Of a stretch of DNA of 64,000 bases, positions 7,429 to 16,694 are shown piece after piece. How positions within the stretch are numbered: position 1 is the first letter of the stretch; the number at the start of each line of letters is the position of its first letter. Made by a program: the position numbers and the translations under genes. This DNA is from VRUE01 sp963816785 (GTDB lineage Bacteria > Actinomycetota > Thermoleophilia > Solirubrobacterales > 70-9), in the NCBI GenBank assembly GCA_963816785.1, contig CAWFLL010000004.1:186001-250000 (forward strand), given 5' to 3'. The notes below the pieces were generated by a model. It made no database searches, was not told the origin of the DNA, and worked only from the letters and a program-made list of their open reading frames with translations.

Positions 7429-8679
7429 TGCTCGATCGACTCCTTTCGCGCGCGGGTGAGCGTGAGCGCCCGCCTTCGACGACGCGCAGTTTGCCAGCGC
7501 CGGCGGTCCCCCCGCGGGCGACGTTGAGGATCAGCCCCACGGCGAACAGCGAGGCCAGCAGGCTGCTGTTGCCGTAGGAGACGAACGGCAGCGGGACGCC
7601 GGTCAGCGGCGCCAGGCCCATCACCGCGAACAGGTTGACGGTCGCCTGGACGAGGATCAGCGAGGTCAGGCCGGCGACCAGCACCTTCCCGTAGACGTCC
7701 CTTGCATTCCGCGCTATCTGCAGGCCGGCGTATCCGAACAGCGAGAACAACCCGACCACCCCGACGATCCCGACCAGCCCCAGCTCCTCGCCGATCACCG
7801 CGGTGATCATGTCGGTGTGAGCCTCCGGCAGGTAGAAGGCCTTCTGCACGCCGTTGCCGATCCCGACCCCGAACAGGCCCCCGAGCCGAGCGCGATCTTC
7901 GCCTGCGCCGCCTGGAAGCCCGACCCGGTGGCGTCCGCGCCGGGGTCGAGGAACGCGGTCAGGCGCGCCATGCGGTAGGGCTCGATCGCGGTCATCAGCA
8001 GCGCGAAGAAGCCGAGGACGAGGGCGATCACGAGCAGGTCGCGCAGCCGCGCCCCGGCCGCGACGAGGGTCGCGGCGGAGGCGAAGGCGATCACCAGCGT
8101 CGTCCCCAGGTCGGGCTCGGCGACGATCAGCAGCGCCGAGACGCCGACCACGAGCAGGAACGGCGTCATCCCCTCCAGCGAGCGGACCAGCTTCGGCCTG
8201 CGGGCGAACATGTCGGCGCCGTAGAGGATCAGCGCCACCTTCGCCAGCTCCGAGGGCTGGATTTGCATGAAGCCGGAGCCGAGCCAGCGGCTGGATCCGT
8301 TCACGCTCGTGCCACCCACCAGCACCACGAACAGGAGGAAGAAGGAGAGCGCGAGGAATGCCGGGGTCATTCGGCGGACGACCTGCAGGCCGTGGCGGGC
8401 CGCCAGGTGCATGATCAACAGGCCGAGGGCGCCGAACATCGCGGTCCGCTTCAGGTAGTAGGCGCTGTCTGAAAGGCCTCCGTCGCTGAGGACGCGGGTC
8501 GTCGAGCTGGCCGAGAAGACCATCACCGCGCCGAAGGCGAGCAGGCAGAGGGTCGCCGTCAGCAGCATGTTGTACTCGGCCGGCAGGCTCGCGGCCCGCG
8601 ATCTCTTCGTCTTCCTCTTCTTTTTCCTGGCGGTGCCGACCCTGCCCGGCCAGCGGAGCGAGAGGCTGCGCGCGCTCAT
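7337..8679 (-). CDS. ftsW: Peptidoglycan glycosyltransferase FtsW (frameshifted)
   Basis: SEDS-family polytopic membrane protein that polymerises septal glycan with FtsI. ATG at 8679 overlaps the murD stop (ATGA). The N-terminus is very basic (RKKKRKTKRSR), then MVFSASSTTR, GGTSVNGSSRW and IQPSELAKVALILY are clear SEDS motifs. The reading frame breaks near 7885, where five Gs probably should be six. The next frame continues VQKAFYLPEAHTDMI, EELGLVGI and the final PLPFVSYGNSSLLASL. The basic C-terminal tail overlaps murG by about 90 bases. A homopolymer error is the likely cause of the break. Confidence 0.92.
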
Positions 8680-10043
8680 GGCAGTTCTCCGACGATCTCG
8701 CGGAACCGCTCGCCGCGCCGTTCGAAGTCCTCGAAGGCGTCGAAGCTGGCGCAGGCGGGCGAGAGCAGCACGACCTCCCCAGGCAGCGCCGCGGCCGCGG
8801 CGCTGCGGACGGCGTCGTCCAGATCGGCGCAGCGGTGCAGCGGGATGCCCGCCCCGAGGACCGGTGAGAGCTCTGTGGCGAGCCGGTCGGTGGTGGCGCC
8901 GGTCAGGTAGCAGGCGACGCAGGTCTCGGTGATCGGCTCGGCGAGCGGGGCGAACGGCTCGCCCTTCTCGCTGCCGCCGAGGATCGCGTGGACGCCTCCA
9001 TCGAACGCGCGCAGGCCGACCACGGCCGAGGCGACGTTCGTCGCCTTCGAGTCGTTGACGAAGCGGACGCCGCCGATCTCGGCGACCGGCTCGAGCCGGT
9101 GCGGGACCCCGGCGAAGCTGCGCAACCCGTCGCCGACCGCCTCGCGGTCGAGCCCCATCGCCAGCGCCGCCGCCGCGGCCGCCATCGCGTTGGCGACGTT
9201 GTGCTCGCCCAGCAGCCCCAGCTCCTCGGCCCGCAGCAGCGGCTCGCCGTCGTAGAAGATCGTCCCCTCGGCGAGGGCGACCTCGCAGTCGGGGCCGGCC
9301 CCGTGGCAGAAGGCGATGCGGCGGGCGCAGCCGCCGAGGTCGGTCCCGGCCAGGGCGGGGTCGTCGGCGTTGTAGATCGCGAGGTCGTCGTTGCCCTGGT
9401 TGGCGAAGATCCGGAGCTTCGCCGCCAGGTAGGAATCGAGATCGGGGTGTCGGTCGAGGTGGTCGGGCGCGAGGTTGAGGAAGACCGCGCACTCCGGCGC
9501 GAAGAAGGTGGTGTCCTCGAGCTGGAAGCTCGATGCCTCGCAGACCACGGTCGCGGTCGGGTCGATCTCCTCGGCCAGCGAGGCGAGCGGCGTCCCGACG
9601 TTGCCGGCGACGGCGACGGGCTCGCCGGCGCTCCGGTATAGGTGACCGAGCAGCTCGACCGTGGTCGTCTTGCCATTGGTCCCGGTCACCGCCAGGAACC
9701 GGCTTGGGATCGCCCGCCAGGCCAGCTCCAGCTCGCCGACCACCTCGACGCCGCGCTCCCGCGCCGCGGCGATCACCGGCGCCTCCCCGGGCACGCCCGG
9801 GCTCTTGACCACAGTCCGCACGCCGTCGAGAAGAGCGATTCCATCCGTATCCAGGACGACTTCGACGCCGTCCCCGGCCAGCCCTGCCGCGCCCTCGGGA
9901 TTGGCCACGTCCACGCCCCGCACCGACTCCCCCCGCCGCGCCAGCAGCCGCGCCGCAGCCTGGCCGGAGCGCGCAAGCCCGACCACGAGAAATGGGCCCT
10001 CGGGAAACCCGGGGCGAGGCCTTCTCGGTGGCGGCACGCTCAT
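8676..10043 (-). CDS. murD: UDP-N-acetylmuramoylalanine--D-glutamate ligase
   Basis: Mur ligase adding D-Glu to UDP-MurNAc-L-Ala. About 455 residues. N-terminal FLVVGLARSGQAAARLL (substrate-binding Rossmann domain), ATP loop AVTGTNGKTTTVELL, EASSFQLEDT, NLAPDHLDRHPDL and the C-terminal FVNDSKATN, AILGGSEKGE and LLSPACASFDAFEDF signatures are all present. ATG 10043 shares its A with the TGA of the linker repeat (TGATG); a GTG one codon earlier is also possible. The stop overlaps ftsW. Confidence 0.97.
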   Translation of the reverse strand: MSVPPPRRPRPGFPEGPFLVVGLARSGQAAARLLARRGESVRGVDVANPEGAAGLAGDGVEVVLDTDGIALLDGVRTVVKSPGVPGEAPVIAAARERGVEVVGELELAWRAIPSRFLAVTGTNGKTTTVELLGHLYRSAGEPVAVAGNVGTPLASLAEEIDPTATVVCEASSFQLEDTTFFAPECAVFLNLAPDHLDRHPDLDSYLAAKLRIFANQGNDDLAIYNADDPALAGTDLGGCARRIAFCHGAGPDCEVALAEGTIFYDGEPLLRAEELGLLGEHNVANAMAAAAAALAMGLDREAVGDGLRSFAGVPHRLEPVAEIGGVRFVNDSKATNVASAVVGLRAFDGGVHAILGGSEKGEPFAPLAEPITETCVACYLTGATTDRLATELSPVLGAGIPLHRCADLDDAVRSAAAAALPGEVVLLSPACASFDAFEDFERRGERFREIVGELP

Positions 10044-10113
10044 CACACCCCCTCGCGCTTCGCTCGCTGCGCGAAGAGCCAGATTGCGCTCATTTGGCTC
10101 GCTCCGCGCTCAT
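10043..10113 (-). repeat. Linker repeat, split form, directly upstream of murD
   Basis: Second of two tandem copies. In this form an early stop divides the frame in two: ATG at 10113 gives SAERAK and stops at 10090. An ATG overlapping that stop as ATGA then gives a 16-codon frame (SAIWLFAQRAKREGV) that stops in TGATG at the murD start. The DNA is almost identical to the copies at 31730 and 32332. Confidence 0.75.
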
Positions 10114-10181
10114 CACACCCCCTCGCGCTTCGCTCGCTGCGCGAAGAGCCAGATTGCGACGCTTTCTCGCTCCGCGCTCAT
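10113..10181 (-). repeat. Linker repeat, single-ORF form, after the GNAT gene
   Basis: First of two tandem copies between the GNAT gene and murD. The 22-codon frame from ATG 10181 encodes SAERESVAIWLFAQRAKRE and ends in a TGATG overlap with the next copy. Tandem duplication of the unit here, with the last ~40 bases identical, suggests recent amplification. A GTG immediately before the ATG gives a one-codon-longer alternative. Confidence 0.75.
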
Positions 10182-10222
10182 CACGGCTATCTTCGCGACC
10201 GCCGGCGGCGGACCTGTCCCCG

Positions 10223-10765
10223 CTACACGCCGATCCTGTAGAGGACGTGTCGGCGTAGCGGATCCCCATCCGGTATCTCGGGGTGGTCGAAATCGCCATC
10301 CGGGTCGCGGCTCATGCCGATCCGCTCCATGACCGCCCGCGAGCGGAGGTTCACGGCGCTCGTGAACGAGACGATCTCGGCGAGGCCGACCCGATCGAAC
10401 CCGAAGCGGAGCGCCGCGCCGGCGGCCTCGGTCGCGTAGCCCCGGCCCCAGGCCGAGCGCGCCAGGCGCCAGCCGACCTCGACCGCCGGGGTGAAATGGG
10501 CCTCGAACGAGGGCTCCTCGAGGCCGGTGAACCCGATGAACTCGCCGCTCGCCCGCACCTCCAGCGCCCAGAGGCCGTAGCCGCGCCACTCGAAGCCCGC
10601 CTCGATCCTCTCGACGAGGTCGTCGCTCTGCGCCCTGGCGAGGGGGGCGGGGAAGTGCTCCATGACCACCGGGTCGGCATTCAGCGCGGCGAACGGCTCG
10701 CGATCGGCCGCCAGCCAGCGGCGCAGCTTCAGCCGGGGGGTCGAGAGCTCGGGCTCAGCGGCCAA
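10223..10765 (-). CDS. GNAT-family N-acetyltransferase (RimJ/RimL-like)
   Basis: Acetyltransferase of 180 residues. N-terminal LSTPRLKLRRW is the usual RimJ/RimL opening. The acetyl-CoA site is seen in VEVGWRLARSAWGRGYATEAA, and SAVNLRSRAVMERIGM is the conserved following segment. These enzymes acetylate protein N-termini, amines or antibiotics; the substrate cannot be told. It is odd as an insert between mraY and murD in an otherwise standard dcw order. It starts at a TTG 11 bases inside the mraY end, so it is tightly coupled. Confidence 0.88.
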   Translation of the reverse strand: MAAEPELSTPRLKLRRWLAADREPFAALNADPVVMEHFPAPLARAQSDDLVERIEAGFEWRGYGLWALEVRASGEFIGFTGLEEPSFEAHFTPAVEVGWRLARSAWGRGYATEAAGAALRFGFDRVGLAEIVSFTSAVNLRSRAVMERIGMSRDPDGDFDHPEIPDGDPLRRHVLYRIGV

Positions 10766-11729
10766 TCGACTGCTGGTAGAGGGTGAAGCCGATCCCCGAG
10801 CAGACCGCGGCGATGATCCAGAAGCGGATCATGATCTTCGTCTCCGACCAGGCCATCATCTCGAAGTGATGGTGCAGGGGCGCCATCAGCAGGACTCGGC
10901 GGCGGAAGGTCTTGAAGGCGAAGACCTGCGCAGCGACCGAGAGCGCCTCGATCACGAAGATGCCGCCGATGATGATCAACAGCACCTCGGTCTGGGTCAT
11001 CACCGCGAGCGCGCCGATCGCGCCGCCGAGCCCGAGCGAGCCGGTGTCGCCCATGAAGATCGATGCCGGGAAGGCGTTGAACCAGAGGAAGCCGACGCAG
11101 GCGCCGACCAGGCAGGCCGAGAGCAGCGCCAGATTCTGCTGCTCGTTGGTCACGAAGGAGATCGCGGTGAAGGCGAGGAGGACGATCGCGCAGCAGCCGG
11201 CGGCGAGGCCGTCGAGGCCGTCGGTCAGGTTGACGCCGTTGGAGGTCCCGGCGATGACGAGGAAGACGAGGACGAAGTAGAGGACCGGGCCGAGGTCGAG
11301 GCTGGCGTCGCCGATCCGGAAGAAGAGCGTCGGCTCGAGGCCGACCTCGTGGCGCGCGACCCACCAGAGGCCGAGCGCGAGGAAGACCTGGAAGAACAGC
11401 TTGTAGCGGGCCGAGAGGCCGAGCGAGCGACGTTTGACGATCTTGGTGAAGTCGTCGGCGAAGCCGAGCGTGGCGCAGCCCAGCGCCACACCGAAGACGG
11501 CGAGGCTCTGAGCGTCGCGGTCGGAGAGGACCAGGTAGGGAACGCAGATCGAGGCGAAGACGATCAGGCCGCCCATCGTCGGCGTCCCCGCCTTCATGTG
11601 GTGCTCCTGCGGGCCGTCCTCGCGGATGTGCTGCCCGAACTCCTTCACCCGCAGGTACTCGATGAATTTCGGGCCGAGGAAGATGCAGATCAGCATCGCC
11701 GCCATCCCGGCGATCAGGACCTCACCCAT
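10755..11729 (-). CDS. mraY: Phospho-N-acetylmuramoyl-pentapeptide transferase
   Basis: Integral membrane enzyme that transfers phospho-MurNAc-pentapeptide to undecaprenyl phosphate, forming lipid I. 324 residues with about ten membrane segments. MKAGTPTMGGLIVFASI, the Asp-rich FADDFTKIVKRRSLGLS, GVNLTDGLDGLA, FNAFPASIFMGDTGSLGLGG and the late APLHHHFE histidine motif are all family signatures. The ATG at 11729 shares its A with the murF stop (TGATG). Confidence 0.97.
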   Translation of the reverse strand: MGEVLIAGMAAMLICIFLGPKFIEYLRVKEFGQHIREDGPQEHHMKAGTPTMGGLIVFASICVPYLVLSDRDAQSLAVFGVALGCATLGFADDFTKIVKRRSLGLSARYKLFFQVFLALGLWWVARHEVGLEPTLFFRIGDASLDLGPVLYFVLVFLVIAGTSNGVNLTDGLDGLAAGCCAIVLLAFTAISFVTNEQQNLALLSACLVGACVGFLWFNAFPASIFMGDTGSLGLGGAIGALAVMTQTEVLLIIIGGIFVIEALSVAAQVFAFKTFRRRVLLMAPLHHHFEMMAWSETKIMIRFWIIAAVCSGIGFTLYQQSIGR

Positions 11730-13060
11730 CAGAGCAGCTCCTGCAGGGTCTCGGCGACTGCCTCGAGCCCGGCCGAGCGTGAGCCCTTGACCAGGACCGT
11801 GTCCCCGGGCGCGAGCTGCGCCGCCAGCAGCTCCGCGGCCTCCTCGGGAGTGCCGACCAGCTCGTCGGGGCCGTACTCGCGGGCCGGCTCACCGACCCCG
11901 ATCACCAGGTCGACGGCGTGCGCCCGAGCATGGTCGCCGATCTCGCCGTGGTGTCCGGCGGCCCCATCGCCCAGCTCCCCCATCTCGCCCAGCACCGCGA
12001 TTCGTCGCCCGCCGTCGAAGGTCGCGAGATGGTCGAGCGCCGCTCGCATCGACAGCGGGTTGGCGTTGTAGCAGTCGTTCACGAGGACGATCCCGTCGCC
12101 CAACTCGAGGCGCTCGCCACGGAAACGGGAAAAGCCTATGCTCGCAGCGCCGTCGGCCATCTCGCCGAGCGATGCCTCCAGCGCGACGCCCACCCCGATC
12201 GCGGCCAGAGCGTTGGTCAGGTTGTGGCGCTCGGTGAACGGAAAATGAAAGGTCTCTCGCCCGGCCGGAGTCGAGACCACGGCTTCGGTGACCTCCTCCT
12301 CCACCCGGCTCTCGCCGACCGTGTCGATGTCGCCACCGGGGCCGAAGCGGAGCAGGCGCGGCGCCTGCGACAGGTGGGGCTCGAGCTCTCCCGCATCGAC
12401 GGGGATGACGGCGGTGCCCTCGCCGGGCAGCGCCGCCAGCAGCTCGGCCTTTGCCGCAGCGACAGCTCCGACCGAGCCCAGCAGCTCGATGTGGACCGGG
12501 CCCACGTTGGTGATCACCGCCACCTCCGGCTCGGCGATCGCCGCCAGCTCGGCGATCTGGCCGTGGCCGCGCATCGCCATCTCCAGCACCAGGAACTCGG
12601 TCTCCGCCGGAGCCTCCAGCACCGTCAGCGGCAGCCCGATCTCGGTGTTGAGGTTCTCCCGGTTGGCGTGCACCCGGCCGGGCAGCAGCGCCCGCGTTAT
12701 GTCCTTGACGGAGGTCTTGCCCACCGAGCCGGTTATCCCGACCACCCGCGCTCCCAGCGCCCGCCGCCAGCTCGTGGCTAGCGCCTGCAGGGCGGCCAGC
12801 GGGTCGGCGACCGCGAACACCCAGCCCCCGGCGAGCCCGTCTGAGCGCCCCGGCCCGACCACCGTCCCCCAGGCCCCGGCCTCGATCGCCCCGGCCGCGA
12901 ACTCACCGCCGTCGACGTTCTCGCCCCGCAGCCCGAAGAAGAGGTCCCCGTCCCCCGTCTCGGTCGAGTCGATCGTCGCCCGCCGCGGCGAGCCGCCGGC
13001 ACCTGTCGAGACGACCTCGGCTCCGATCGCCGCCGCGATCTGCTCGGGAGTCAAATTCAC
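11729..13060 (-). CDS. murF: UDP-N-acetylmuramoyl-tripeptide--D-alanyl-D-alanine ligase
   Basis: Mur ligase adding D-Ala-D-Ala to the UDP-MurNAc tripeptide. 443 residues. The ATP loop is GITGSVGKTSVKDI, the MurF form without a double threonine. LEMAMRGHGQIAELA, ITNVGPVHIELLGS, ERHNLTNALAAIGVG and NDCYNANPLSMRAAL support the assignment. It overlaps murE upstream (ATGA) and mraY downstream (TGATG), so the run murE-murF-mraY is a tight translational unit. Confidence 0.97.
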   Translation of the reverse strand: MNLTPEQIAAAIGAEVVSTGAGGSPRRATIDSTETGDGDLFFGLRGENVDGGEFAAGAIEAGAWGTVVGPGRSDGLAGGWVFAVADPLAALQALATSWRRALGARVVGITGSVGKTSVKDITRALLPGRVHANRENLNTEIGLPLTVLEAPAETEFLVLEMAMRGHGQIAELAAIAEPEVAVITNVGPVHIELLGSVGAVAAAKAELLAALPGEGTAVIPVDAGELEPHLSQAPRLLRFGPGGDIDTVGESRVEEEVTEAVVSTPAGRETFHFPFTERHNLTNALAAIGVGVALEASLGEMADGAASIGFSRFRGERLELGDGIVLVNDCYNANPLSMRAALDHLATFDGGRRIAVLGEMGELGDGAAGHHGEIGDHARAHAVDLVIGVGEPAREYGPDELVGTPEEAAELLAAQLAPGDTVLVKGSRSAGLEAVAETLQELL

Positions 13061-14484
13061 AGCTTGCGCAGCTCCTCACGGACGACCTCGCGATCGTCGA
13101 AGGGGATCTTGCGGCCGCCCTCGAACTCCTGGCCCTGCTCGTGCCCCTTGCCGGCGACGACGACGGTGTCGCCTGGCTCCGCCCGGGAGAGCGCCAGCGC
13201 GATCGCCGCCCGCCGGTCCGGCTCGGCCTCGACCCCCTCCCGCTCCTCGATCCCGGCCAGGATCTCCTCGACGATCGCCTCCGGGTTCTCGGAGCGGGGG
13301 TTGTCGGAGGTGACGATCGCCAGGTCCGACTGGGCGGCGGCGGCGCGCCCCATCCTCGGCCGCTTGGCGCGGTCGCGGTCCCCGCCGGCGCCGAACACCG
13401 AGATCACCCTGCCGCTGGTCAGGCGCCGCGCCGCCGCCAGCACGTTCTCCAGCGAGTCGGGGGTGTGCGCGTAGTCGACGAGAACCGCGAACTGCTGCCC
13501 CTCCTCGATCGGCTCGAAGCGCCCGGGCGGGGGCCTCGCCGCGGCAAGCCCCCCCGCGACCGCCGGGGCATCGACCCCCATCGCGCGCGCCGCCGCGAAG
13601 GCCGCAAGCGCGTTGGACATGTTGAAGTGGCCCGGCAGCCGCGTCCGCACCTCGACCTCTCCGACGCGGAACCTGGCCCCGGTCGCGTCGAAGGTCGCGT
13701 CGCGGGCCGCGAAATCGGCCTCGCGCCCGTCGGTGGAGTAGGTGAGGCACTCGAAGTCCTCAGCGAGTCGGCGGCCGTAGGGGTCGTCGACGTTGACGAT
13801 CGCCTGCCCGGAGCCCATCTCGAACAGCATCCGCTTCGCGTTGAAGTAGTCCTCCATGTCGGCGTGGAAATCGAGGTGATCCTGGGTCAGGTTGGTGAAC
13901 AGCGCGACCTCGAAGCGGATCGAGTCGCTGCGGTGCAGCGCGAGCGCGTGGGAGGAGACCTCCATCGCGCAGGCCCGGTCGCCGCCGTCGAGCATCCGCC
14001 TGAACGTCGCCTGCAGGTCGATCGCCTCCGGGGTGGTCCGCTCGACCTCTTCCTCGATGCCGCCGACCACCTGCTTCACGGTCCCCAACAGCCCGCACTG
14101 GACTCCCGCCGACTCGAGCACCTCCCTGATCAGGAACACGGTCGTCGTCTTGCCGTTGGTCCCGGTCACCCCGACGACCTTCAGCTCCGCGGTCGGGTCC
14201 CCCCATAACCGGGCCGCAAGGGGCGCCATCGCCGCCCGCGCGTCTTCCACCACGACCTGAGTCACGGGCAGCTCCAGCTGGCGCTCTACGACCAGCGCCG
14301 CGGCGCCGGACTCGACGGCCCCCGCCGCGTAGTCGTGCCCGTCGGAGCGCTCTCCCGGCACGCAGAAGAAGAGCGTCCCGGGACTGACCCGGCGGCTGTC
14401 GTAGGCGAGCGACTCGATCTCAATCCGTGCGTCCCCGACGACTCGGATCGGATTCGCCGCCGCGATGAGCTCATCCAGTCTCAA
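13057..14484 (-). CDS. murE: UDP-MurNAc-L-Ala-D-Glu--2,6-diaminopimelate ligase
   Basis: Mur ligase adding the third amino acid of the stem peptide. 475 residues. The ATP loop is VVGVTGTNGKTTTVFLI. The C-terminal TSDNPRSENPEAIV carries the DNPR motif that marks meso-diaminopimelate specificity, rather than lysine. EVSSHALALHR and FTNLTQDHLDFHADMEDY are typical. This implies meso-DAP peptidoglycan. About 50 bases separate it from ftsI. Confidence 0.96.
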   Translation of the reverse strand: MRLDELIAAANPIRVVGDARIEIESLAYDSRRVSPGTLFFCVPGERSDGHDYAAGAVESGAAALVVERQLELPVTQVVVEDARAAMAPLAARLWGDPTAELKVVGVTGTNGKTTTVFLIREVLESAGVQCGLLGTVKQVVGGIEEEVERTTPEAIDLQATFRRMLDGGDRACAMEVSSHALALHRSDSIRFEVALFTNLTQDHLDFHADMEDYFNAKRMLFEMGSGQAIVNVDDPYGRRLAEDFECLTYSTDGREADFAARDATFDATGARFRVGEVEVRTRLPGHFNMSNALAAFAAARAMGVDAPAVAGGLAAARPPPGRFEPIEEGQQFAVLVDYAHTPDSLENVLAAARRLTSGRVISVFGAGGDRDRAKRPRMGRAAAAQSDLAIVTSDNPRSENPEAIVEEILAGIEEREGVEAEPDRRAAIALALSRAEPGDTVVVAGKGHEQGQEFEGGRKIPFDDREVVREELRKL

Positions 14485-14534
14485 TCCGGCGATTTTATGG
14501 TGGCGGCCAGTCGCAGCCCGCCCGGGGCAACGGC

Positions 14535-16187
14535 CTATCCCGGTGGAACGCCGAGATAGGGAAGGGCGAATTCGGCGATCTTGCCGAACGCGGGAGCCGC
14601 CACCGACCCGCCGTAGATTTCCTCCTGCGGCTGATCGACGATCACCGCAACCAGCAGCTGCGGGTCCTGGGCGGGGGCGAAGCCGATGAACGAGGCGACG
14701 AATTTGGTCTCCGAGTAGGTGCCGTTTTCGGCCACCTCCGCGGTCCCGGTCTTGCCGGCGAGGGTGTAGCCGGGAACGCTCACCTCGGACGCGGTCCCGC
14801 CCGGCGCCAGCACGCCCTCCAGCATCGTCCGCACCTCGGACGCGACTTCGGGGGCGATCACCCGGTGCCCGCGCGGCTCGGTGACCGGTTCTCCGCCCAC
14901 GTCCTTGATCAGCTGCGGCCGCCGCAGGATGCCGCCGTTGGCGATCGCCGCGTAGGCGGCCATCATCTGCATCGGCGTCACCGAGAGGCCCTGCCCGATC
15001 GGCAGGTTGCCCATCGTCGAGCCGGAGTATTCGTCGAGCGGCGGCACCAGCCCCTGCTCCTCGGCCGGGAACTGGACCCCGGTCGGTCGGCCGAAGCCGA
15101 AGCGGCTGATCCAGCGGCTGAATCTTTCGCTGCCGAGCTGGAGGCCGATCGTCACCGCGCCCACGTTGGAGGAGTGGGCGAGGATTTCGGACACCGACAG
15201 CGTTTCCGTGCCGCGTTCGTGTGACTCCTCGATCGTCCGGTCGGCGACCTGGATCGTCGGCGCCAGCGTGTAGGTGGTGGTCGGCGTCACCAGCTTTTCC
15301 TCGAGCGCCGCCGAGACGGTGAACGCCTTGAAGGTCGAGCCCGGCTCATAGGTGAAGCCGGTTGCCCGGTTGAGCAGATATTCGGGGTCTGTTTCGGAGA
15401 GGTCGGTCGGGTCGACGGGGGGCCAGTTGGCCATCGCCAGCACCTGCGAGTTGTGGGGGTTCATCACGATCGCCGTGGCGCCCTTCGGCAACCAGGTTTC
15501 GCCGACTTCGGCCAGCGCGTCCTCGGCCGCCTTCTCGATCGCCGGGTCGAGGGTGAGGCGGATGTCCTCGCCGTCGCTGGCCTCCTTGACGGTGTCGAGG
15601 CGGATCGGCTCGCCGAGCGCGTCCTTGACCACCCGCCGTTCGCCGTCGCTGCCGCCCAGGGTCGCTTCCTCGCCCAGCTCCAACCCGGTCAGGCCCTCGT
15701 CTTCGGACCCGACCGCGCCGATCGTCTGCCCCGCCATCTCGCCCTGCGGGTAACTGCGCTTGCTGTCCGGCAGCTGCCCGATCCCCGGCAGCTTCAGCCG
15801 TTCCACCCGCGCCGCGGTCGGCAGGTCGACTTGCTGGGCGATGTAGGAGAAACCCGAGTCTTCGGTCAGGCTTTCGAGCACCTCGTCCCTGTTCATGTCG
15901 AGGACCCGGGCCAGCTCGGTGGCAGCCTTCACCGGCTTCTTCACCTGGTAGGGCGTGGCGAAGATCGTCGCCGCGTCCTCCGAGACCGCGAGCGGATTTC
16001 CGTAGCGGTCGAGCAGGCTGCCCCTCAGGCCCGGGACGGTGACGACCTCGGTCTGCTGGTAGGTGGCTTCGGAGGCGAGCTGGGCGCCCTGCACCCCCTG
16101 CAGCCAGGCGGCGCGCCCGATCACGACCAGGAAACAGAGGAGGAACCCTGCGAAGAGGAGCCCGATCCTGCGCTCGATCGTCCGCAC
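14535..16187 (-). CDS. ftsI: Septal peptidoglycan transpeptidase FtsI/PBP2b-like
   Basis: Class B penicillin-binding protein, 550 residues, that cross-links septal peptidoglycan with FtsW. N-terminal cytoplasmic tip and one membrane anchor (about 8-28), dimerisation domain, then transpeptidase. Active-site motifs: S284-T-F-K in YEPGSTFKAF, S339-S-N in AHSSNVGAV, and K479-T-G in LAGKTGTAEV. It starts at GTG 16187, nine bases after the ftsL stop. The order ftsL-ftsI-murE is standard. Confidence 0.96.
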   Translation of the reverse strand: MRTIERRIGLLFAGFLLCFLVVIGRAAWLQGVQGAQLASEATYQQTEVVTVPGLRGSLLDRYGNPLAVSEDAATIFATPYQVKKPVKAATELARVLDMNRDEVLESLTEDSGFSYIAQQVDLPTAARVERLKLPGIGQLPDSKRSYPQGEMAGQTIGAVGSEDEGLTGLELGEEATLGGSDGERRVVKDALGEPIRLDTVKEASDGEDIRLTLDPAIEKAAEDALAEVGETWLPKGATAIVMNPHNSQVLAMANWPPVDPTDLSETDPEYLLNRATGFTYEPGSTFKAFTVSAALEEKLVTPTTTYTLAPTIQVADRTIEESHERGTETLSVSEILAHSSNVGAVTIGLQLGSERFSRWISRFGFGRPTGVQFPAEEQGLVPPLDEYSGSTMGNLPIGQGLSVTPMQMMAAYAAIANGGILRRPQLIKDVGGEPVTEPRGHRVIAPEVASEVRTMLEGVLAPGGTASEVSVPGYTLAGKTGTAEVAENGTYSETKFVASFIGFAPAQDPQLLVAVIVDQPQEEIYGGSVAAPAFGKIAEFALPYLGVPPG

Positions 16188-16196
16188 GGCCGGCCC

Positions 16197-16694
16197 CTAG
16201 TAGCCGGATCCCGCGGCGGCGAGGCGTTGCGCAGCGATCTTGACGTCATCCGGGTCCGCCTGGACGTAGCCGACCTCCGCCTCGGTCGAGGCGCTCAGCC
16301 CCAGCGCCGCGGCGTCGCTGCGGACGCGTTCGGTCGCCGAGAGCAGCGCGTCGCGGCTGCGGAGGATCGAGTTCTCGCGGTCGAGGGCCTGGATGTTCTG
16401 GTCGATCTGGCCGGCGCTGGCGGCGAAGCTGAGGGTGATCACGTTGAGCGCGACGATCCCCGCCAGGAGCATGCCGAGAACGCCGATCCAGGCGCGGCCG
16501 CGGGTCATCCGGACCACCAGGCCGGAGTCGGGGAGGCGACCGACCGCGGTCGCGGTCCCGACCGCGATCGGGATCAGCTGGGCACCGTGGCGTCGGGCCG
16601 GAGCCGGGCGCCGTCGCGTGGGAGCCGGCCTGGCCGCAGGCTTCCGACGACGCGTCGGGGCGGGAGCCGTGCTCCTGACCGTTGCGGCCTCCAT
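16197..16694 (-). CDS. ftsL: FtsL-like septum formation protein
   Basis: Small bitopic division protein, 165 residues. A long basic, proline/alanine-rich cytoplasmic N-terminus (about 1-65, repeated TRRR/PAR) is followed by a membrane segment (about 70-92) and a short coiled-coil-like stretch rich in heptads (QIDQNIQALDRENSILRSRD). Sequence identity with FtsL is always low; the call rests on topology and position between rsmH and ftsI. ATG 16694 shares its A with the rsmH stop (TGATG). Confidence 0.8.
   Translation of the reverse strand: MEAATVRSTAPAPTRRRKPAARPAPTRRRPAPARRHGAQLIPIAVGTATAVGRLPDSGLVVRMTRGRAWIGVLGMLLAGIVALNVITLSFAASAGQIDQNIQALDRENSILRSRDALLSATERVRSDAAALGLSASTEAEVGYVQADPDDVKIAAQRLAAAGSGY

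Noticed and set aside
10755..14484. Long open frames on the plus strand opposite the mur genes
   Set aside because: They are Arg/Gly/Ala/Asp-rich mirror frames caused by high GC; none shows a domain or a ribosome site.
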